A stretch of DNA of 64,000 nt. It comes from Nocardia sp. CNY236. Its GTDB lineage: Bacteria; Actinomycetota; Actinomycetes; Mycobacteriales; Mycobacteriaceae. Position 1 is the stretch's first letter. Every line of letters begins with the position of its first letter. The notes beneath the pieces were generated by a model. The model saw only the letters and a list, made by a program, of their open reading frames with translations, made no database searches and was not told the origin of the DNA. Positions 8,905 to 17,544 of this stretch are shown here, piece after piece. The stretch covers positions 90,393 through 154,392 of the forward strand of contig NZ_KI519393.1 of the NCBI RefSeq assembly GCF_000482385.1. Reading direction: 5' to 3'. Position numbers and translations under genes: made by a program.

Positions 8905-9687
8905 ATGCCTGAGGGCGACACCGTCTTCCTGACCGCCAAACGCCTGCATGCGGCGCTGGCTGGAAAGATATTGACCCGCAGCGATTTTCGGGTACCACGG
9001 TATGCGACCGCCGATCTACGTGGCCAAACGATCGAGAACGTGGGCAGCTATGGTAAACATCTGTTCATTCGCACGCCGACGATGAGCGTTCACAGCCATC
9101 TGAAACTGGAGGGCAGCTGGCGGGTGTTCCACCGTGGACAACGATGGACGAAGCCCAGGGTCGCAGCGCGGGTCGTGTTGGGGATCGAGCAGCTGGAGGC
9201 CGTCGGGTTTTCGCTGGGCACCGTCGAGGTGCTACCCGGGCGCGACGAGCATCGGATCATCGATCATCTCGGACCCGACCTGCTCGGACCCGACTGGGAT
9301 GCCACCGAAGCCGTGCGGCGGTTGGCACGCCATCCCGGCCGGCCGATCGGGGTAGCGCTTCTCGACCAGCGCAATCTGGCTGGTATCGGAAACATCTATC
9401 GCAGCGAGGTGTGCTTTCTGCGGCGGGTGCATCCCGCCACTCTCGTCGCCGATGTCCCGAATCTGCTCGCCCTGGTCAACGAAGCGCGCCGCATTCTGAC
9501 CGAAGCCGTCGACACACCGGTGCGCCGGCCACTGGCCTACGGCCGCGCCCGCCGTCCGTGCCAGCGCTGCGGCACCCCACTGGCGAGCGAGCTGCTCGGC
9601 GAGACCGCACCCGACTACGATCGCGTGGTGCAGCGCGAACGCGGAATCTACTATTGCCCTCGCTGCCAGCCGGCCCCGGCCGGTTGA
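8905..9687 (+). CDS. nei: Fpg/Nei-family DNA glycosylase/AP lyase (endonuclease VIII)
   Basis: A 260-residue base-excision-repair enzyme. The start MPEGDTV supplies the catalytic Pro2 and Glu3 required after removal of Met; the central QRNLAGIGNIYRSEVCF is the helix-two-turn-helix region; the C-terminus is a zinc finger with CQRCG and CPRC pairs separated by ERGIYY. It removes oxidised pyrimidines and nicks the abasic site. The K residue of the KH motif is seen in YGKHLFIR. The gene lies directly behind lhr on the same strand, as Rv3297 follows Rv3296 in M. tuberculosis, so co-expression is likely. Mycobacteria have two Nei paralogues; synteny suggests the Nei2-type. Confidence 0.95.
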   Translation: MPEGDTVFLTAKRLHAALAGKILTRSDFRVPRYATADLRGQTIENVGSYGKHLFIRTPTMSVHSHLKLEGSWRVFHRGQRWTKPRVAARVVLGIEQLEAVGFSLGTVEVLPGRDEHRIIDHLGPDLLGPDWDATEAVRRLARHPGRPIGVALLDQRNLAGIGNIYRSEVCFLRRVHPATLVADVPNLLALVNEARRILTEAVDTPVRRPLAYGRARRPCQRCGTPLASELLGETAPDYDRVVQRERGIYYCPRCQPAPAG

Positions 9688-9723
9688 TCCGACTCCCCTA
9701 CGGCTGATCGAGCACACGCGCCC

Positions 9724-11451
9724 TCAGCGCTCGGAGGGCACGGGTTCCAAGATCTGCGGACGAGGTTCGGGAGCCGCGATTCGCAAGGCGTCCGCTGACA
9801 CGTCATCGGGCTGGGTTTGCGAGCAGATTTCCGCCTCCACCCGTGCCCGATAGGTCTCGACCTCCCAGTCGATCTCCTCGTCGTTCCACCCCACGATGGG
9901 TGCGACCAGCTGCGCTACCTGCTCGGCGCAGTTGACACCGCGGTGTGAGTACTCGATCGAGATCCGGGTGCGGCGCGCCAGGATGTCGTCCAGATGCAAG
10001 GCGCCCTCTGCTGCTACGGCATACACCGCCTCTACCTGCAGATACGACGGGGCGTCCGTAATCGGTTGCAGCAGTTCGGGCATTCCATCCGCGAAGGCCA
10101 CAACTTCATCGATCAGCGAACCGTATCGGTCGAGTAGATGCTTGATGCGATACGGGTGCACGCCGTAGGCCTGCGCCAGCTGCACCGTCTGGTTCACCAA
10201 GGCGAAATAGCCGTCCGCGCCCAGCAGCGGCACCTTCTCGGTGATCGAGGGGGAGACCCGAGCCGGTATGTCCTGCGCCGCTTCGTCCACCGCATCGCAG
10301 GCCATCACGCGATAGGTGGTGTACTTGCCCCCCGCGATGCCGACCAGGCCGGGTGCGGGGCGGGCGACAGCGTGCTCACGCGACAGCTTCGAGGTCTCGT
10401 CGATCTCTCCCGCCAACAGCGGACGCAGACCCGCGTACACGCCGTCGATATCGGCGGGGGTGAGCGGGGTGACCAACACTTGGTTCACCCGTTCGAGCAG
10501 GTAGTCGATATCGGCTTTGGTGGCGGCCGGATGCGCGAGATCGAGGTTCCAGTCGGTGTCGGTGGTGCCGATGATCCAGTGCGTGCCCCAGGGGATCACG
10601 AACAATACCGAGGTCGCGGTACGGAGGATTATCGCCGCATCGCTGACGATCCGGTCGCGCGGCACCACGATGTGCACGCCTTTGGAGGCGCGCACATGAA
10701 ACCGACCTCGCTGATGAGACAGTGCTTGGACTTCGTCGGTCCAGACGCCGGTCGCATTGACCACCACGTGCCCACGAATCTCCCCGGTGCGCCCGTCCTC
10801 GGTGTCACGCACCGTGACGCCGACCACTCTGTCGGCCTCGCGCAGGAGACCGATCACCTGCGTCGACACGCGGATCGTGGCGCCATAGTGCGCCGCGGTA
10901 CGCGCCACGGTCATGGTGTGGCGCGCGTCGTCGACCACCGTGTCGAAGTAGCTGACGCCGCCGATCAGCGCGTCCCGCCGCAGCCCCGGGGCCAGCCGCA
11001 ACGCACCCGCACGCGTCAGGTGGCGTTGACCGGGAACGGATTTGGCTCCGCCCATGGAATCGTAGAGGACCAAACCCGCTGCGACGTAGGGCCGCTCCCA
11101 GGCGCGATGGGTCAACGGGTACAGGAAGCGCAACGGCTTGACCAGATGCGGCGCCAGCGTGGACAACGACAACTCACGCTCGCGCAGCGCCTCACGCACC
11201 AGTCCGAACTCCAACTGTTCCAGATAACGCAACCCGCCGTGGAACATCTTGGACGACCGACTGGAGGTACCCGATGCGAGATCACGTGCCTCGACCAGCG
11301 CGACCTGGAGCCCTCGCGTAGCCGCATCCAGCGCGATCCCTGCCCCAACCACCCCTCCGCCGACGACGACGATATCGAAGTGCTCCGTACCGAAGCGCTC
11401 CCACGCTGTCCTGCGCTGCTGCGGACCGAGGAACTGCGAACTCGGTTTCAT
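9724..11451 (-). CDS. glpD: aerobic glycerol-3-phosphate dehydrogenase
   Basis: A 575-residue FAD enzyme that oxidises sn-glycerol 3-phosphate to dihydroxyacetone phosphate at the membrane and passes electrons to quinone. The N-terminus has the dinucleotide motif VVGGGVVGAG (residues 29-38), followed by LVEARDLASGTSSRSSKMFHGGLRYL, the GlpD signature. Further conserved stretches are WTDEVQ, LFVIPWGTHWIIGTTDTDW and PAPGLVGIAGGKYTTYR; the C-terminus has the GlpD cap domain with SHRGVNCAEQV. Length matches the family. In M. tuberculosis glpD2 (Rv3302c) sits just before lpdA, as here. The aminotransferase gene is 192 bases upstream on the same strand. Confidence 0.96.
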   Translation of the reverse strand: MKPSSQFLGPQQRRTAWERFGTEHFDIVVVGGGVVGAGIALDAATRGLQVALVEARDLASGTSSRSSKMFHGGLRYLEQLEFGLVREALRERELSLSTLAPHLVKPLRFLYPLTHRAWERPYVAAGLVLYDSMGGAKSVPGQRHLTRAGALRLAPGLRRDALIGGVSYFDTVVDDARHTMTVARTAAHYGATIRVSTQVIGLLREADRVVGVTVRDTEDGRTGEIRGHVVVNATGVWTDEVQALSHQRGRFHVRASKGVHIVVPRDRIVSDAAIILRTATSVLFVIPWGTHWIIGTTDTDWNLDLAHPAATKADIDYLLERVNQVLVTPLTPADIDGVYAGLRPLLAGEIDETSKLSREHAVARPAPGLVGIAGGKYTTYRVMACDAVDEAAQDIPARVSPSITEKVPLLGADGYFALVNQTVQLAQAYGVHPYRIKHLLDRYGSLIDEVVAFADGMPELLQPITDAPSYLQVEAVYAVAAEGALHLDDILARRTRISIEYSHRGVNCAEQVAQLVAPIVGWNDEEIDWEVETYRARVEAEICSQTQPDDVSADALRIAAPEPRPQILEPVPSER

Positions 11452-11643
11452 GCTCGACTCCTCCAGCCGACGCGGAATGTGCCCGATCGAGCGTTTCTCT
11501 CCAGGCTAGTGCGAATCCCCGCCCCCGGACCGGCCGCCGCCGACATCGTGTCGTGATCGAACTACTCGCCAGTAGCGCCAACGATCCCGACCGACCGGCG
11601 GGCACACCTGTCGCGCAGTGACCCGCGCATTCGCGGCCAGCAG

Positions 11644-12819
11644 CTAACCGAGAGCACTCGCGAGCCGATCGACGGCCAGATCCAAGGTCGCCGCGTCGAA
11701 CGTGGTGAAGCACATCCGCATGGAGTCGCGATAGCCACCGCCGACCGCAAATGCCGAACCAGGAACGTAGGCCACACCCGCGGCGAGCGCCTCCGGCAGC
11801 AACCGATCGACATCGGTGCCGTCGGTGAATTGCGCCCACACGAACATGCCGCCCGAGGCGTCGCGACAATGCACCCGGTCCCCGATCCGCGTACGCATCG
11901 CGTGCACCAGCGCCTTCGCGCGCTCGCCGTAGACCTCACGGACATGATCGACATGGTCGGTGAGCCAGGGCACGTCGGCGAGCACGTCGGCCGCGATCTG
12001 TTGAGCCAGTGCCGAACCACACAGGTCGGCACCTTGTTTCAACAGCTCGACCGCACGGCAGACCGGTTCGGGCGCGACCATCCAACCCACGCGCAGACTG
12101 GGCGAGACGATCTTCGAGGCGCTGGAGAGCCGGATGACATTGCGGGAGTGGGACGCCACGGGAGCGGGAGCCGGGCTGTCGAACCACAGCTCACCATACG
12201 GATCGTCCTCGATCACCCAGAAGCCGTATTCTTCGGCCAGCCGTGCCAATTCTCGACGCCGCTGCGAGCTCAGGGTCACGCCGCCCGGATTGTGGAAATT
12301 GCTCACCGTGTGCACCACGGCCGGGCGCGCCCCACCGGCGAGCAGTGCGGCCAAATCGTCGGTGCACATGCCCTCGGCGTCCAAGGGCACTGTGACGATG
12401 CGGGCATCTGCGGTTCGAAAGGCCTGCAGCGCACCGACATACGCTGGATCCTCCACCACGACCAGTGCACCCGGATCGAGCAATACATCGGCCAGCAACG
12501 ACAGAGCTTGTTGGGATCCGTGGGTCACGAAGATCTCGCCGAGTTCCACCGAGCGGCGCAACCTCGTCGACTCCCGATCCGCGAGCACCTCGCGCAAGGG
12601 CATCCAGCCCGGTGACTCGGTGTACTGCAAACAGCGATTGTGACTCAGTGCGGCCTCTGCCGCGGCGGCCAGGCGCTCCCGCGGCATCAGCTCGACGTCC
12701 GGCAGCCCGCCGGCCAGACTGACGACATCCCCCCGTGCGGTCAGCTTCAGCAGGTCACGAATCGCCGAACTCCGCAGTCCGTCGAGCCTGCCGGCCAACG
12801 GTGGGTGGGTTGGTGACAT
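11644..12819 (-). CDS. PLP-dependent aminotransferase, fold type I (2-aminoadipate/aromatic aminotransferase-like)
   Basis: A 391-residue class I/II aminotransferase. Visible: VVSLAGGLPDVELMPRE near the N-terminus, YTESPGWMPLREVLA, the cofactor region THGSQQALSLLADVLLDPG, VVEDPAYVGALQAF, HTVSNFHNPGGVTL, VIEDDPYGELWF and the PLP-lysine region IRLSSASKIVSPSLRVGWM. The C-terminal DRVHCRDASGGMFVWAQ and YVPGSAFAVGGGYRDSMRMCF complete the fold. This is the LysN/MocR-like domain without a DNA-binding part. The start at 12819 is fixed by AGGAGGT eight bases upstream; the open frame beyond it is not used. Substrate is not evident. Confidence 0.9.
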   Translation of the reverse strand: MSPTHPPLAGRLDGLRSSAIRDLLKLTARGDVVSLAGGLPDVELMPRERLAAAAEAALSHNRCLQYTESPGWMPLREVLADRESTRLRRSVELGEIFVTHGSQQALSLLADVLLDPGALVVVEDPAYVGALQAFRTADARIVTVPLDAEGMCTDDLAALLAGGARPAVVHTVSNFHNPGGVTLSSQRRRELARLAEEYGFWVIEDDPYGELWFDSPAPAPVASHSRNVIRLSSASKIVSPSLRVGWMVAPEPVCRAVELLKQGADLCGSALAQQIAADVLADVPWLTDHVDHVREVYGERAKALVHAMRTRIGDRVHCRDASGGMFVWAQFTDGTDVDRLLPEALAAGVAYVPGSAFAVGGGYRDSMRMCFTTFDAATLDLAVDRLASALG

Positions 12820-12987
12820 GAGCGACCTCCTGGAGCACGCGGGACTCCACTGTCGCACATTCTCGATCAGAATTCGAAATATTCATCCCATGATGTGATA
12901 TTTCGTGGCTGCGCCTCGAACGACAGCCAACATCCGGGGTTACGCCGCTCCTGGTCCGTGCGGCAGTTCGCGCGATCTCGGTCGCCG

Positions 12988-13974
12988 CTAGCCGACGTCG
13001 ATCTGCTGGACCAGGACCTTGCCGTTCCGACTCACTGTGGTCACCATCTGCGAATATTCCTGTTTGGTTCCGTCGGGTCGGTATTCGGTCAGAACGACGC
13101 CGAACGTATCGCTGGTCAATTCGGTGATCGTCAGGCAATGCTCGGTGCCCACCGCCACCTGCTCGTCGATTCCCTTCTGGATGACCTCTGCACTGGAAAT
13201 GTTCGTCGCGTCGGGGGCGACGAACCGCCGCGCGCGCTCTCCGCTGCGCTCGACGTAGAAGGCGTGCTGGAAGCCGAGAATCGCGCCCGCGCCGCTGCTG
13301 ACGTCGCCGGGCCCATTGCCCACGGTCACCGCGCCGTCGGTGTCGGACTCACACCGCGATGCCGCCGCAGCACCACCGGCCCGAGACTCGGCGCTGGTGT
13401 CGCTGTCGCCACGAGTAGCCACGATCGTCACGATCAGCGCGATCACTGCCACGACGACCGCGCCCGCACCGAGCAGGACCGACAACGACGAGGACCCAGC
13501 ACGTCGCACCGACACCGGCGCCGCGGGGCCGGTCGGCGCCAACCGCTTGGCGATCGGATCCTCGGCCCAGGACAAGCCCGGCTCGGAAGGCTCGGGCGGC
13601 TTCGGCACACCACCCTCGGTGGTCGGATGGTTCCACCACAGTTCCCGCTCACCACCAGCGGCCTGTGGGAGCCCGGTCTCCGTGGCGGGCTGCTCTCGCC
13701 CCGGTGACGGGGGCGCAGTCGAGTCATCGGTGTGGGCCCCGGAATCCGGGGCGCGATACTGCGATCCGGGCGCCGAGGTCGCATCATCGGCCGGACGCCA
13801 GGCGAGTTCGGGATGGTCGGTCGGCCGGTGGGGCGCTTGCCACCCTACACCGGTGTCGGTTCCCGCCGGCGGGCCGAATTCCGACACCGGCGGACCGAAT
13901 TCCCCGAGTGGCGGGCCGAACTCCGAACCAGACCGATCGGATTCGTTCTCCTTCGCATCACCCTCGGAAGCCAC
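12988..13974 (-). CDS. membrane-anchored protein with disordered N-terminus and DUF8176-like extracellular domain
   Basis: A 328-residue protein of unknown function. About 190 N-terminal residues are acidic and Pro/Gly-rich and contain a short repeat, EFGPP, three times in a row (SEFGPPLGEFGPPVSEFGPP). One transmembrane helix, SVLLGAGAVVVAVIALIVTIVA, follows, then an outside domain with RCESDTDGAVTVGNGPGDVS, GFQHAFYVERSGERARRFV and a C-terminal EYRPDGTKQEYSQMVTTVS. The last domain resembles a corynebacterial/mycobacterial family I know as DUF8176. GTG 13974 is chosen: GGGAAAGGA lies just upstream, whereas the longer frame has basic, out-of-character residues. The secreted repeat protein gene ends 73 bases upstream on the same strand, so the two are probably co-transcribed. 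Confidence 0.75.
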   Translation of the reverse strand: MASEGDAKENESDRSGSEFGPPLGEFGPPVSEFGPPAGTDTGVGWQAPHRPTDHPELAWRPADDATSAPGSQYRAPDSGAHTDDSTAPPSPGREQPATETGLPQAAGGERELWWNHPTTEGGVPKPPEPSEPGLSWAEDPIAKRLAPTGPAAPVSVRRAGSSSLSVLLGAGAVVVAVIALIVTIVATRGDSDTSAESRAGGAAAASRCESDTDGAVTVGNGPGDVSSGAGAILGFQHAFYVERSGERARRFVAPDATNISSAEVIQKGIDEQVAVGTEHCLTITELTSDTFGVVLTEYRPDGTKQEYSQMVTTVSRNGKVLVQQIDVG

Positions 13975-14047
13975 AGCCAATCCTTTCCCAGGACGCACAG
14001 GTGGGGCGGTCGTGAACGACCGCCCCACCCATCGAAATCGGTTCGTG

Positions 14048-15148
14048 TCAGTACTGGAGTGAACCACCCCACTGGGTGACGACACCACCCACCTCGAAAG
14101 TTTGCGGCTCGATCTCACCCGGCGGCAGCGGCAATTCGATATTCGCCGCGGCCTCCAGCGCGGCCGCACCGCCCGGCTGCTCTCGAATCCAGTCCTCCAC
14201 CGCCGCTCTGGCCATGTTCAGTTGCGTGGTGTCGAGCACCATGGTGGTGCCGTTGTCGGCCGTTCCCTCACCACCGGTGTAGGTGGTGATGTGAATGGTG
14301 TTCATGTCGATGAACTCCACCGAGGCACCGGCCTCGCCCACACCCGTCGGCGTGCTGTAACCGATCGTGCCGACATAGCCTGCCTCGTTGGCGAAGTGGT
14401 GAGTGTTGGCCACATATCCCGGCATCAACGTGCCACCGTCGATATTCCCACCGACCTCTGCGTGCGGGCCGGTCATTTCCACAACCGGCGCAGGTGGCGC
14501 CGCATCCAGTCGGGGTGCTTCCCACTGAGGCTGCGTCCAGATGGAACTGTCGGACTGCCCTGCGTCGGAATTCTGTCCGTTCCCCGCATTCGCCGGTGGT
14601 GTGACCTGCTGATCGGTCCCATCCTCCGGCACGGTCGCGGCAGGTGGCTCGCTGTCCTGCTGGCCGGGGACCGGCAACGGCGCAACTCGGGGGGTGGTCA
14701 CCCCCGGCTGCTGCGGCTGCTCCACCATCAGATCGTCCCCGTCGCCCGGCTGCTCCGGCGAGGTGACGCCAGGCTGACGTGGCGATTCGTTCTCCGGCGT
14801 CGTCTCCTCTGGGGTGGTGACACCGGGCTGCTGCGGGGTCGAACCGTTCTCCGGCATCTGCTCCGGGGTGGTGACGCCCGGCTGCTGCGGAGTCGTCTGC
14901 TGCTCCGGTGTCTGCGGATCCTGCTCGGATTCGAGTTCCGGCGACTCCGGCTGGGTAGCCTCCGGCGTGCTCGACGGCTCGTCGGCGTCCGGCTGCGCTG
15001 GAGCTGGGGTCGGTGGGGTGGTCGGCTGATCGTCGGGAGCCGCCCCCGCCGGCGCAGCGAAGAGAGTGGCCACTGCAGCCGCTGTGGCCAGTGGCAGCGA
15101 TGTACTCGCCATCACTCGCTGCGCCCGGCTCGGCTTACGATGTTTCAC
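14048..15148 (-). CDS. secreted Pro/Gln/Thr-rich repeat protein of unknown function
   Basis: A 366-residue exported protein. A GTG start at 15148 gives a basic segment, KHRKPSRAQR, a hydrophobic stretch ATAAAVATLF and a probable signal-peptidase site at AGAAP. Then about 180 residues are low-complexity: PTTPPTPAPAQP followed by four imperfect copies of QQPGVTTPE, the third being RQPGVTSPE. The folded C-terminal part (from about VEMTGPHAEVGGNIDG to TQWGGSLQY) has THHFANEAGYVGTIGYSTPTG and many Gly/Thr strands, suggesting a beta-rich domain; I do not recognise it. GGGAAGGGA precedes the GTG at a slightly long distance. A role at the cell surface together with the next gene is an inference from their spacing. 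Confidence 0.75.
   Translation of the reverse strand: MKHRKPSRAQRVMASTSLPLATAAAVATLFAAPAGAAPDDQPTTPPTPAPAQPDADEPSSTPEATQPESPELESEQDPQTPEQQTTPQQPGVTTPEQMPENGSTPQQPGVTTPEETTPENESPRQPGVTSPEQPGDGDDLMVEQPQQPGVTTPRVAPLPVPGQQDSEPPAATVPEDGTDQQVTPPANAGNGQNSDAGQSDSSIWTQPQWEAPRLDAAPPAPVVEMTGPHAEVGGNIDGGTLMPGYVANTHHFANEAGYVGTIGYSTPTGVGEAGASVEFIDMNTIHITTYTGGEGTADNGTTMVLDTTQLNMARAAVEDWIREQPGGAAALEAAANIELPLPPGEIEPQTFEVGGVVTQWGGSLQY
14800..14905 (-). repeat. coding micro-repeats QQPGVTTPE
   Basis: Within the secreted protein gene the segment GGTGGTGACRCCSGGCTGCTGCGG (as read on the plus strand) recurs at about 14814, 14868 and 14693, with a more diverged copy at 14762. It encodes the repeated QQPGVTTPE motif. 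Copies are spaced irregularly (about 50-75 bases), so this looks like an expanded linker, not a strict tandem array. Confidence 0.6.
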
Positions 15149-15454
15149 TTTTCGCAAATCCCTTCCCGGATGCGACCTTCCGATCACATTCAGTTGCCTC
15201 TGGGTGAGACGCCTGACCGTCGAACGATCCGAGCCGTCCGCCGTGTCTATCTGGAAAGAGCTTGTCCCCCACAACGAACCTCGCGACCGCCCTACGATCG
15301 CATCTCTGCGCAGAGAGTGAACCATACGAGAGCGGTATGGGCAACGCGGCGAATAACCGTGGGTGACAATGCAGCCCACAGCAACACGGCACGATCGGTA
15401 TTCGCCCAGACCACTGTCGGAGCTCCTGCTACGGCCGCATCCACCGAACCGATG
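15149..15454. other. 306-bp gap between the secreted-protein gene and lpdA
   Basis: Between the GTG of the secreted protein gene and the stop of lpdA (both on the minus strand). It must hold the promoter of the secreted-protein/DUF8176 pair. I see no convincing small gene, strong hairpin or known operator in it. Confidence 0.5.
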
Positions 15455-16858
15455 TCACCCCAAGTCGTCGTGCCTCATGAGCAAACGCGCCGCCTCGGTC
15501 ACCGAACCAGTGAGCGACGGGTAGACGGAGAACGTTTGCGCCAAGTCGTTGACCGTCAGATTGTTCTGCACGGCAAGCGCAATCGGCAGGATCAACTCCG
15601 AAGCGATCGGCGCGACGACGACGCCGCCGATCACCACGCCGGTCGCCGGGCGGCAGAAGACCTTGACGAAACCGCGGCGCAGACCGGACATCTTCGCGCG
15701 CGGATTGGTGTTCAGCGGCAGCATCACCGTACGCGCCGGCACCTCACCGTTGTCGATCGCGGTCTGGCCCACGCCCACGGTCGCGATCTCTGGTCGGGTG
15801 AACACCGCCGATGCAACGGTCTTCAGCCGAATCGGGCTGACGCCCTCGCCCAGGGCGTGGTACATCGCGATGCGTCCCTGCATCGCGGCCACCGAGGCCA
15901 GCGGTAGTACACCGGTGCAATCGCCCGCGGCATAGATGCCGGGCACCGGAGTGCGCGATACCCGGTCCACCCGCAGATAGCCGCCCCGGTCCAGCTCGAT
16001 ACCCACCCGCTCCAACCCGAGGCCCGCAGTGTTGGGTGTCGAGCCGACGGTCATCAGTGCGTGTGATCCGGAAACCACACGACCGTCGGAGAGCTCGACC
16101 ACGATGCCCTCGGCGGTACGCCCTACCGCGTCCGCGCGCGCATGTTTGAACAATTCGACGCCCCGCTCGGCCAGCGCGTCCTCCAGAACGAGCGCCGCAT
16201 CGGCGTCTTCGCCGGGCAGTACCCGATCTCGGCTGGACACCAGCTTCACCCGCACACCCATTTCGGTGTAGGCGGAGACGAACTCCACACCGGTGACACC
16301 CGAACCGACCACCACCAGCGTCTCCGGCAGCCCCTCCAGGTCGTAGAGCTGACGCCAGGTGAGAATGCGCTCGCCGTCGGGTTCGGCACCGGGCAGCACG
16401 CGGGGGCTGGCACCGGTGGCGATCAACACCACTTCGGCCTCGATGGTCTGCTGCTCACCGCCGACGAGGTCGACCCGCACTCGATGGGCGGCCAAGCCTC
16501 CGGCCGAATCGATCAATTCGCCGCGACCGGCCAACACCGTCACCCCGACGGTTTGCAACTTGGAACGGATATCCGAGGACTGCGCCAACGCCAGGGCCTT
16601 CACCCGCCCATTGACCTCCGGCAACTGCACCTGCGCCTGGTTCGGGTCCAAGGTGATCCCGAGGTCGCGAGCGCGGCGCAGGTCGGTGCGCACGCCGGTC
16701 GAGGCGATGAACGTCTTGGACGGGACACAGTCCCACAGCACGCACGCCCCGCCGATACCATCGGAATCGATCAGCGTCACCGACGCCCCGTGTTGGGCCG
16801 CCACCAGCGCCGCCTCATAGCCGGCCGGTCCACCGCCGATGATCGCGATGCGGGTCAT
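15455..16858 (-). CDS. lpdA: NAD(P)H quinone dehydrogenase of the disulfide-reductase flavoprotein family
   Basis: A 467-residue flavoprotein like M. tuberculosis LpdA (Rv3303c). FAD motif GGGPAGYEA near residue 10; redox-type cysteines in GGACVLWDCVPSKT; the NAD(P) motif VVGSGVTGVEF; and GIYAAGDCTGVLPLASVA before the interface domain. Near the C-terminus, where true lipoamide dehydrogenases carry a catalytic His-Glu dyad in HPTLSE, this protein reads VYPSLTGSVTEA, so the dyad is missing. That is known for LpdA, which reduces quinones and not lipoamide. Start 16858 is supported by GGAGGTAT upstream. It is divergent from the GGCT gene, 175 bases apart. Confidence 0.93.
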   Translation of the reverse strand: MTRIAIIGGGPAGYEAALVAAQHGASVTLIDSDGIGGACVLWDCVPSKTFIASTGVRTDLRRARDLGITLDPNQAQVQLPEVNGRVKALALAQSSDIRSKLQTVGVTVLAGRGELIDSAGGLAAHRVRVDLVGGEQQTIEAEVVLIATGASPRVLPGAEPDGERILTWRQLYDLEGLPETLVVVGSGVTGVEFVSAYTEMGVRVKLVSSRDRVLPGEDADAALVLEDALAERGVELFKHARADAVGRTAEGIVVELSDGRVVSGSHALMTVGSTPNTAGLGLERVGIELDRGGYLRVDRVSRTPVPGIYAAGDCTGVLPLASVAAMQGRIAMYHALGEGVSPIRLKTVASAVFTRPEIATVGVGQTAIDNGEVPARTVMLPLNTNPRAKMSGLRRGFVKVFCRPATGVVIGGVVVAPIASELILPIALAVQNNLTVNDLAQTFSVYPSLTGSVTEAARLLMRHDDLG

Positions 16859-17033
16859 GGATACCTCCGCTCGAGCATTCGCACCGGGATCTCCGGCACA
16901 CGGTAGACGGTATCCGGCAACCATCGCGCAGCTCCGCGCGCGTTGCCGATGCACGAGGGCTGCTCGATGTGCGCCGCGCCGCACGCGGGGCAATCGAACA
17001 CAGGCTCCGGCGGTTATTGGCTACCCTTTTCTA

Positions 17034-17507
17034 GTGCCGATCTACGCCGCCTACGGGTCCAACATGGACTCCTCGCAGATGCTCGAGCGCTGTCCACACT
17101 CCCCCATGTCCGGGACGGGCTGGTTGGAGGGTTGGCGGCTCACCTTCGCGGGTGACGACATCGGCTGGGAGGGACCGCTCGCGACGGTGGTCGAAGATCC
17201 CGGTTCCCGAGTGTTCGCCGTGCTCTACGACGTATCCGTGGAAGACGAGCAACGCCTGGACCGCTGGGAAGGCTCGGACTTCGGCATCCACAAGAAGATC
17301 CGCCTGCGCGTCAGCCGCGGGGCCGAAGGCGGCGGATCCACTCTGGCATGGCTGTACGTGCTGGACGCCTACGAAGGCGGCCTGCCATCGGCTCGCTATC
17401 TCGGCGTGATCGCCGATGCAGCCGAAAAGGCCGGTGCTCCGGAGGATTATGTCCACACCTTGCGAACCCGCAACAGCCGCAACGTGGGGCCGGGCAACTT
17501 CGGCTGA
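17034..17507 (+). CDS. gamma-glutamylcyclotransferase-like protein
   Basis: A 157-residue protein of the GGCT/AIG2 fold. It begins VPIYAAYGSNMDSSQML, matching the YGSN loop that binds the gamma-glutamyl group, and contains VFAVLYDVSVEDEQRLDRWEG with the Asp/Glu region of the active site, then LAWLYVLDAYEGGLPS. The family cleaves gamma-glutamyl amino acids to 5-oxoproline; in actinomycetes the substrate is unproven. GTG 17034 is the start where similarity begins. Position beside lpdA matches Rv3304 beside Rv3303c. Confidence 0.88.
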   Translation: MPIYAAYGSNMDSSQMLERCPHSPMSGTGWLEGWRLTFAGDDIGWEGPLATVVEDPGSRVFAVLYDVSVEDEQRLDRWEGSDFGIHKKIRLRVSRGAEGGGSTLAWLYVLDAYEGGLPSARYLGVIADAAEKAGAPEDYVHTLRTRNSRNVGPGNFG

Positions 17508-17544
17508 CACCGACGGTCGGGACGGTGGCGCGGTCGGGTGGGGC

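Noticed and set aside
9660-9695. GC-rich inverted repeat at the nei end as terminator
   Set aside because: The arms (CCGGCC repeats) are in the coding end of nei and are imperfect; composition alone could explain them.
10138-11556. A 472-residue plus-strand frame opposite glpD
   Set aside because: glpD is unmistakable on the other strand; this frame has His/Arg-rich random composition.
14102-15907. A 601-residue plus-strand open frame
   Set aside because: It lies opposite the secreted protein and lpdA genes; composition is Arg/His-rich with no family motif, as expected for a shadow frame in high-GC DNA.
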